This document shows, one piece after another, positions 14,054 to 18,340 of a stretch of 18,340 bases of DNA. Source of the DNA: an uncultured Dorea sp. GTDB taxonomy: Bacteria > Bacillota > Clostridia > Lachnospirales > Lachnospiraceae. The DNA is taken from assembly GCA_910587575.1 (NCBI GenBank), contig CAJULU010000070.1, positions 1 through 18,340 on the forward strand. Direction: 5' to 3'. The notes below the pieces were generated by a model that had not been told where the DNA came from, did no database searches, and saw nothing but the letters and a program-made list of their open reading frames with translations. A program made the translations under genes and the position numbers. Numbering within the stretch: position 1 is the stretch's first letter; the number at the start of each line of letters is the position of its first letter.

Positions 14054-14917
14054 TATCATATCATCCCCTCTCCCGCTGTCTTGAAATTCATTTCCGTTTT
14101 CACTCTCTTTACGTTCCCCGAACATTTCCTTAAAAATTCCTTTCATCCGGTCATCCACCTCCCACATATCATCCACACAGATGCAGTATAGAATCAGCCA
14201 GTCAAAGGGCGAACGGGGATCCAATTCTGAAAATCCGCATAAGGACAGCATATCATTCAGCCGGATATACAGGTCTTCAAATGCCTCATCCCTTGTGACG
14301 TCACCGCCCAGATCCTCGTCCGGTTCCATCCCCTGGTCTGTGGCAAGAAACAAAAGGATCAGAACCTTGCGGGTCACATCCGCCTTTCTGGATTTCATCC
14401 GGGACAGCGTAGTTTCATCCGGCCAGCTCGCACTGACCTGTTGCTGGACTTTCGTAAAGACAAAATCTTTCTTACCTGTCCGTTGCATTTCTCTGGCATA
14501 GAGAACGTTCTTTTCATACAGGTATTCCCGAAGAACCGCACGTACCGACAACGTCTCGTCTTTTGCCAGGCCTGCAGATTCAAGCCATTTGTCCACAGGT
14601 GCCTTTTCCAGTCTGCTCATCCGGTCCATAAATATCTCATACGCATTATTATGGTATCTTCCCAGCCTGCAGGCAGCCTGTTCCAGATAGTCTGCCAGTT
14701 CCTCCTTCGTCTGCAGCGCCATGACCTCTGTCCGGATCAAAGGTGTAAATGCGTCCTTCATAGGCTTCCTGGTTTCTTGTGCCGGTGAAAGAACTTCTTT
14801 CATCTGTTCATTCAGTTCCCGGGCTTCCTTATAGGACATTCCGTGCTGCAGGGCAAAGACAGACACAATCTCGTCCGGGTTCCTGTAGTGCAGCGCTTCC
14901 TCTGAGATCATCGCCAC
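14036..14917 (-). CDS. C-terminal part of an HTH-like regulatory/scaffold protein, separated from its start by an in-frame TGA
   Basis: This frame is continuous with the gene to its right, apart from one TGA at 15016-15014. The true coding sequence resumes at 15013 (LSDKNRISSIKKQDAIEICF) and runs 325 codons; 14917 is only a GTG inside it, with no ribosome site. The segment around residues EEADRLVAMISEEA and PDEIVSVFALQHGMSYKEAR belongs to a family I remember from Lachnospiraceae, in which an N-terminal HTH-like bundle precedes a variable helical region. The rest is helical and soluble, with a Lys/Arg-rich middle and an acidic C-terminus. The last codons (MIPKGTP and stop) lie inside copy 2 of the tandem repeat. 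Function is unknown; its place before the kinase-NACHT gene suggests a regulator or substrate. If the TGA is not suppressed, this part is probably not made. Confidence 0.75.
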   Translation of the reverse strand: MAMISEEALHYRNPDEIVSVFALQHGMSYKEARELNEQMKEVLSPAQETRKPMKDAFTPLIRTEVMALQTKEELADYLEQAACRLGRYHNNAYEIFMDRMSRLEKAPVDKWLESAGLAKDETLSVRAVLREYLYEKNVLYAREMQRTGKKDFVFTKVQQQVSASWPDETTLSRMKSRKADVTRKVLILLFLATDQGMEPDEDLGGDVTRDEAFEDLYIRLNDMLSLCGFSELDPRSPFDWLILYCICVDDMWEVDDRMKGIFKEMFGERKESENGNEFQDSGRGDDMIPKGTP

Positions 14918-15013
14918 CAGCCGGTCTGCTTCTTCCAGGGAAAGCTTCAGAATAAAACAGATCTCAATGGCATCCTGCTTTTTGATGGAACTGATTCTGT
15001 TTTTGTCACTGAG

Positions 15014-15250
15014 TCATCCCCTCACACGCCTTTCCACCGCATCTTTTTTCCGCTGGGAATCATGTTCAAGAAGTCCCTGGACCAGAACCTTACGCAGATC
15101 ACATCCATGGCTGAATCTCTCCAGTTTTTCCCGCAAGGTACGGATCCTGGCCTCTTTTTCCAGATACCTTACTGCATCTTTCACCGTCAGAATGTCCGAT
15201 TGGGCTGCGTTAAAAAATTTCTCGGATAATTCGGTCATCTCTGTTCTCAT
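15014..15250 (-). CDS. N-terminal part of the same HTH-like protein, ending at the in-frame TGA
   Basis: The 78-residue product begins MRTEMTELSEKFF and ends ERRVRG before TGA. The order of a helical Leu-rich start, KDAVRYLEKEA, LRKVLVQGLLEHD and RRVRG, then after the stop LSDK, matches the family in which RRVRG or a similar sequence is followed by Trp-Leu. TGG to TGA is a one-base change, so this is best read as a nonsense mutation in a 404-residue gene. I place the start at ATG 15250 because AGGAAG is about 6 bases upstream; an adjacent GTG at 15253 is the alternative. The base after the stop is C (TGAC), a context known in other bacteria to be relatively leaky, so low read-through is conceivable. 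The preceding small frame overlaps it as TGATG. Confidence 0.75.
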   Translation of the reverse strand: MRTEMTELSEKFFNAAQSDILTVKDAVRYLEKEARIRTLREKLERFSHGCDLRKVLVQGLLEHDSQRKKDAVERRVRG

Positions 15251-15348
15251 CACTCTTCCTCTTTTCTCTTTATTTCTCTCTTCTTTGTTTCTCTCCTTCG
15301 CCGGTCTCTTCTGCTGATTTCTTCTATGCTGTTCTCTTTTATTCTCAT
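15250..15348 (-). CDS. Possible small highly basic/charged leader peptide (32 aa)
   Basis: An ATG at 15348 opens 32 codons (MRIKENSIEEISRRDRRRRE, then more Lys, Arg and Glu) whose TGA overlaps the ATG of the following gene as TGATG, a junction typical of coupled genes. AAGGA lies only a few bases before the ATG, which is too close for a good ribosome site. The minus strand here is almost all purine, and such DNA gives charged frames by chance, so I hold this weakly. It is too short to place in a family. Confidence 0.25.
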   Translation of the reverse strand: MRIKENSIEEISRRDRRRRETKKREIKRKEEE

Positions 15349-15400
15349 TTCCTTATCTCTTGAATCTTTTTCCTTCTTATATTTTCTCTTTCATGTTTAT
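15254..15400. other. Polypyrimidine (plus) / polypurine (minus) tract
   Basis: The plus strand is dominated by C and T (runs such as TCTCTTCTTTGTTTCTCTCC), so the leader RNA of the minus-strand signalling operon would be nearly all purine and poor in secondary structure. No gene other than the possible 32-codon frame is seen. Purine-rich leaders can aid ribosome loading or bind RNA proteins; that is inference. Confidence 0.5.
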
Positions 15401-15409
15401 CCAGGTTAC

Positions 15410-15442
15410 TTCCCGGGAAAATTATCTACATACGGATTCCCG
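15410..15442. promoter_or_regulatory. Possible operator in the divergent control region
   Basis: TTCCCGGGAA (15410-15419) is a perfect 10-bp palindrome and its half, TTCCCG, recurs at 15437-15442, about 27 bases on (2.5 helical turns). The site lies between the minus-strand signalling operon and the plus-strand XRE regulator gene, where a regulator of both would bind. A TACAAT at 15492-15497 could be the -10 of the XRE gene, but its -35 (TTCTAT at 17 bases) is poor. Confidence 0.3.
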
Positions 15443-15527
15443 TTGTATTTATGGCGGTTAGTATAAGCTTCTATTTTTTGCTTCGATTCGCTACAATCAG
15501 AACTATAGAAACAGAAAGGTGATTATA

Positions 15528-15851
15528 ATGAAAAAGATCGATCCCTTAGACAGAATCCAGGAACTCTGCCAGGAGCGGAACTGGTCCTATTACCAGTTAT
15601 CCAAGGTATCCGGCATTGCATATTCCACCCTGAGCACGATGATCAACAAACACAATATGCCATCCCTTCCCACACTGCAGCGGCTTTGCGACGGATTTGG
15701 CATTTCTATTACTGATTTTTTTGAACCAGACAGAAGCAGTAACTCTTTAACGCCGGACCAGGCAGACCTGCTTACTCTTTTCACTGCCCTTTCTCCCGCA
15801 GATAAGAAACTTGCACTGGCCTATCTGAAAGGTTTGTCAAAAACCATTTAA
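15528..15851 (+). CDS. XRE-family HTH transcriptional regulator
   Basis: The 107-residue protein has a Cro/CI-type HTH at about residues 6-63: RIQELCQERNWSYYQLSKVS is helices 1-2, with the recognition helix around YSTLSTMINKHNMPS, followed by LQRLCDGFGISITDFF, the usual end of this domain. The C-terminal 40 residues are a short helical tail, perhaps for dimerisation. I start at ATG 15528, since AGGTG lies 7 bases upstream; a GTG inside that ribosome site (15519) is unlikely. The gene is transcribed away from the signalling operon, and the palindrome at 15410-15419 is a candidate target. A separate promoter precedes the MoxR gene, so it is probably monocistronic. Confidence 0.9.
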   Translation: MKKIDPLDRIQELCQERNWSYYQLSKVSGIAYSTLSTMINKHNMPSLPTLQRLCDGFGISITDFFEPDRSSNSLTPDQADLLTLFTALSPADKKLALAYLKGLSKTI

Positions 15852-15918
15852 CTCTTGTCTCTCTTCTTATAGGTCAATTATATCACTCAATCTGATTTGA
15901 AACAATAAAACTGGCTGA

Positions 15919-15947
15919 TTGCCCACTGTCAGAAAATCTGATAAAAT
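15919..15947 (+). promoter_or_regulatory. Promoter of the MoxR/DUF58 operon with palindrome in the spacer
   Basis: TTGCCC (15919-15924) and TAAAAT (15942-15947) are separated by 17 bases, with TG one base before the -10. The spacer contains a perfect inverted repeat TCAGA-AAA-TCTGA (15929-15941), placed where a repressor would block RNA polymerase. A further palindrome TTGATCAA lies at 15957-15964 near the expected start of transcription. Confidence 0.6.
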
Positions 15948-15984
15948 AGAATTGTATTGATCAATCAGGGAGGATATATAAGAG

Positions 15985-16929
15985 ATGAACTTACAGCTGC
16001 TTGAAGACCTTAAGAATAACATTTCCAGAGTCATGATCGGAAACGAAAGAACCATAAAGCTTGTGATTACCGCAATCCTTGCCAGAGGCCATGTGCTTTT
16101 AGAGGATGTGCCGGGTACGGGAAAGACCGTGCTTGCCAGATCCCTGGCCCGGTCTGTCCGGGCGCAGTTCGGACGTATCCAGTTTACCCCCGACCTGCTT
16201 CCCTCAGACGTAACCGGCCTGAATTATTTCGATTCCCGGAAAGGGGAATTCCAGTTCCGGGAAGGCCCGGTATTCTGCAACATTCTTCTTGCTGACGAGA
16301 TTAACCGGGCCACACCGAAGACACAGAGCAGCCTGCTTGAATGTATGGCAGAAGGACAGGTAACAGTAGACGGAAAGACCCGGGTCTTAGACACCCCTTT
16401 CTTTGTCATCGCTACTCAGAATCCCCTGGAAACACTGGGCACCTTCCCTCTGCCGGAAGCGCAGATGGACCGCTTTCTTATGCGTATCAGTATGGAGGCC
16501 ATGACGAAGCAGCAGGAATTTTCCATGGTTGAACGTTTCCTCACCCAGGAGCCGCTTGCCGCACTTAAAAGTATCTGTGAGAAGTCAGAACTGGTCAGAC
16601 TCCAGCAACAGTGCCGTGAAATCTATATCCACAAAGATCTGCTCGGATACATGATTGAGATTGTACATGCCACCAGAAAACATCCAAAGATCATGCAGGG
16701 CGCAAGTCCCAGAAGCACCCTGGCCTTTGTCCGTGCCGCACAGGGATTCGCCATGACAGAAGGACGTGAATTTGTAGCGCCGGAAGATATCAGAAATGTC
16801 GCAGTTCCGGTTCTGTCACATCGGCTCACCCTGTCCGTCTCTGCAGAGGGTGCAAGGTACGAAGAAGAAATCCTTCGGGAAATCTTAAACTCGGTTCCGG
16901 TTCCTTCTGAAGACTGGGACAAGCGGTAA
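15985..16929 (+). CDS. MoxR-type AAA+ ATPase
   Basis: The 314-residue protein has the full MoxR layout: Walker A EDVPGTGKT (40-48), the LLPSDVTG segment (71-78), Walker B LLADEINRA (101-109) with catalytic Glu105, sensor 1 ATQNP (143-147), PEAQMDRF with its arginine, and a helical lid ending in the SPRSTLAFVRAAQ motif. MoxR ATPases act as chaperone-like remodelling enzymes, usually with partners encoded next door. ATG 15985 has AGGGAGG about 11 bases upstream, slightly long. The DUF58 gene begins 13 bases after its stop, giving the common MoxR-DUF58 pair. Its own promoter lies 40-65 bases upstream. No residues are missing, so activity is expected. Confidence 0.95.
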   Translation: MNLQLLEDLKNNISRVMIGNERTIKLVITAILARGHVLLEDVPGTGKTVLARSLARSVRAQFGRIQFTPDLLPSDVTGLNYFDSRKGEFQFREGPVFCNILLADEINRATPKTQSSLLECMAEGQVTVDGKTRVLDTPFFVIATQNPLETLGTFPLPEAQMDRFLMRISMEAMTKQQEFSMVERFLTQEPLAALKSICEKSELVRLQQQCREIYIHKDLLGYMIEIVHATRKHPKIMQGASPRSTLAFVRAAQGFAMTEGREFVAPEDIRNVAVPVLSHRLTLSVSAEGARYEEEILREILNSVPVPSEDWDKR

Positions 16930-16942
16930 AGGAGAGTCTGTC

Positions 16943-18049
16943 ATGTTGTTTTTACTGTTAGCAGGAGCCGGGATCTTCTATCTGCTTCAGCATTTGATAT
17001 ATAAGAAATACTGGAAGACAGGGCTTGACATCGCAGTGGATTTTGAATCGCATTCGGCCTACGAGGGAGACACTTCTTATCTCAGAGAAGAGATTACCAA
17101 TGACAAGCGTCTCCCGCTGCCTGCCCTGGAAGTCAATCTTGCCATGGACCGATCCCTTCTGTTTTCGGGGGAAGCGAAAGAAAACGCCAATGTAACGGAT
17201 CAGAGTTACAGAAGGGATATTTTTTCTCTCTTCACACGTCAGAAGGTCATCCGGCGGCTTCCTTTCCTGTGTGAAAAGAGAGGTTATTATGAGATTACAA
17301 ACGCCGATGTGATCGGATATGATTTCTTTTTCCACAACAGTTATCACCAGAGCCAGGCGTTAAAAACCGCCCTCTATGTGTACCCGGGACTGGTGGACAC
17401 CCGCCGGATCACGCTTCTTTGCAAAGCGGTGTCCGGTATGATCGTGACGCAGAACCGGCTGTTCCCGGATCCGTTCTGCTTTTCCGGAATCCGGGATTAC
17501 CATCCGTCAGATCCTATGCACACCATCAACTGGAAAGCCTCTGCCAAAGGGCAGGGACTTCTGGTAAACCAGTATGACTCTGCCACCAGTATCCGCATGA
17601 GAATCATTCTGGATACGGAAGATTCTGGCATTCTCCGCCAGGAAGAACTGACGGAGGAAGGGATCCGCATTGCGGCCTCTCTGTCCTTTCGTATTGTGAA
17701 GGAACGGATGGAACTTACCGTCACAGGGAATGGAATGAACACAATCTGCTTAAAGGAAGGCGCCGGACAGATACAGACCCTCTTCCAGGAACTTTCCCGG
17801 ATCAATATCCGTAAACCCGTAAAAAGACTGACGGAGGAATTGAACACCGAAAGAGAACATCTGCAGTCAGACATGATCTATGTCATCATTTCCATGAACC
17901 AGGATTCAGAAACTGTCAGAGGGATTGCTTCCATGGCAGAAAAGGGAAGCCGGATCTTATGGGTCATACCAGTACAGTCCTCTGCAGAATATACCGCCGG
18001 AACCATCAAGGGCGTCAATATTTTTAAATGGGAGATGAATGCATCATGA
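16943..18049 (+). CDS. DUF58 domain protein
   Basis: The 368-residue protein starts with one hydrophobic helix (about 2-20, LFLLLAGAGIFYLLQHLIY), likely a membrane anchor with the rest facing the cytoplasm. The DUF58 core is clear at 182-200, with GIRDYHPSDP and HTINWKAS, the family's hallmark. The C-terminal third has the alternating strands and helices of a vWA-like fold (MRIILDTEDSG, MIYVIISM, SRILWVIPVQ); a complete metal-site DxSxS is not seen. AAAGGAGAG lies 7 bases before the ATG. The gene follows the MoxR gene and overlaps the next membrane protein gene by ATGA. DUF58 proteins are usual MoxR partners and the pair is probably involved in assembling or remodelling envelope proteins; the specific target is unknown. 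Confidence 0.93.
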   Translation: MLFLLLAGAGIFYLLQHLIYKKYWKTGLDIAVDFESHSAYEGDTSYLREEITNDKRLPLPALEVNLAMDRSLLFSGEAKENANVTDQSYRRDIFSLFTRQKVIRRLPFLCEKRGYYEITNADVIGYDFFFHNSYHQSQALKTALYVYPGLVDTRRITLLCKAVSGMIVTQNRLFPDPFCFSGIRDYHPSDPMHTINWKASAKGQGLLVNQYDSATSIRMRIILDTEDSGILRQEELTEEGIRIAASLSFRIVKERMELTVTGNGMNTICLKEGAGQIQTLFQELSRINIRKPVKRLTEELNTEREHLQSDMIYVIISMNQDSETVRGIASMAEKGSRILWVIPVQSSAEYTAGTIKGVNIFKWEMNAS

Positions 18050-18340
18050 AAGAAAAAAGCCGGATTCTCATACTGCTTTCCTGGATACACGATATTCTGT
18101 TTTTTGAGGGAATCTATGTGCTTGCCGCCGCCATCCAGAACAGCGAAGGACCGGAACTTGCCGCTTCCCTTCTTAACGGGCTGTTCCTGCTCTTTCCCGT
18201 AATCCTTTCCTATATTGTGGTGTGCAGATGCCGGAATCTATGGATCTTCCTCGTATTTTCCTTTGCCGTAACCTGGGGAATGAGAACAGTCAGCGGGAAT
18301 CTCTTAACCGGACTGCTCACAGCTTTCATCTTTGCGTTCC
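18046..18340 (+). CDS. Membrane protein, N-terminal part, downstream of DUF58
   Basis: The frame opens at ATG 18046, overlapping the DUF58 stop as ATGA, and stays open to the window edge (98 codons). The visible part is hydrophobic: segments at about 7-31, 40-62, 67-80 and 88-98, with few charges between, so it is a multi-pass membrane protein. In MoxR-DUF58 clusters the third gene is often a membrane protein with an extracellular transglutaminase-like domain or a DUF4129-type protein; this one could be of that kind, but the diagnostic part lies outside the window. GGGAG lies about 11 bases upstream of the start. Confidence 0.85.
   Translation, partial: MKEKSRILILLSWIHDILFFEGIYVLAAAIQNSEGPELAASLLNGLFLLFPVILSYIVVCRCRNLWIFLVFSFAVTWGMRTVSGNLLTGLLTAFIFAF

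Noticed and set aside
13797..14191. Overlapping plus-strand frames across the tandem repeat
   Set aside because: They are produced by the repeat itself (ITGRSPPARQG recurs in different frames), lack ribosome sites and run antisense to the flanking genes.
15014..15016. TGA read as tryptophan genome-wide (recoded genetic code)
   Set aside because: Several genes in the window end in TGA at positions that fit operon spacing and family length, so TGA is a normal stop here.
15014..15016. Selenocysteine at the in-frame TGA
   Set aside because: The protein is not a redox enzyme, the expected residue is Trp rather than Cys, and no clear SECIS-like hairpin directly follows.
16958..17347. Minus-strand frame opposite the DUF58 gene
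   Set aside because: Antisense to a clearly recognised protein family with its own ribosome site and operon position.

Overview
The window looks like a chromosomal stretch from a Firmicute of the class Clostridia, most likely Lachnospiraceae (Blautia/Dorea/Ruminococcus-like). This is inferred from strong GGAGG-type ribosome sites, frequent ATGA or near-overlapping gene junctions, ATG/GTG/TTG starts, a Gram-positive-style lipoprotein and the protein families seen. No rRNA, tRNA, CRISPR array or intact insertion sequence is visible.

Region 1 (1-8930, minus strand) is one tightly packed operon that starts at a good extended -10 promoter near 8926-8954 and runs off the left edge. In transcription order it encodes: an M48-type zinc metalloprotease; a GTPase-like protein that has lost its nucleotide-binding motifs; a small one-TM protein; a dynamin-like GTPase broken into two ORFs; a small two-TM protein; a second, motif-complete dynamin-like GTPase; a degenerate macro domain fused to an HTH-like domain; a papain-like cysteine protease behind an array of EF-hand-like calcium loops; and an unrecognised protein cut by the window edge. 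This set suggests a membrane-associated dynamin/protease stress or defence system. That role is an inference. The operon is visibly poorer in G+C than the sequence to its right (22 G/C in the 60 bases at 3301, against 35 in the 60 bases at 13381).

Region 2 (8994-9668) holds a small Sel1-like repeat gene, a minus-strand terminator hairpin, a probable decayed gene fragment, and the terminator of the next operon.

Region 3 (9640-15350, minus strand) is a signalling operon. Its first main gene encodes an HTH-like regulatory or scaffold protein and is interrupted by a single in-frame TGA (codons 15016-15014) where relatives are remembered to carry Trp. A 61-bp tandem duplication follows, which repeats that gene's last codons. 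Then come a 1012-aa protein with kinase domain, NACHT-type NTPase, one TM segment and a probable extracellular domain, and, overlapping it by ATGA, a lipoprotein. These last two look like a membrane-spanning sensor with an extracellular partner.

Region 4 (15500-18340, plus strand) is divergent: an XRE-type HTH regulator, then a separate promoter driving a MoxR AAA+ ATPase, a DUF58 protein and the start of a membrane protein. This is the common MoxR-DUF58 arrangement.
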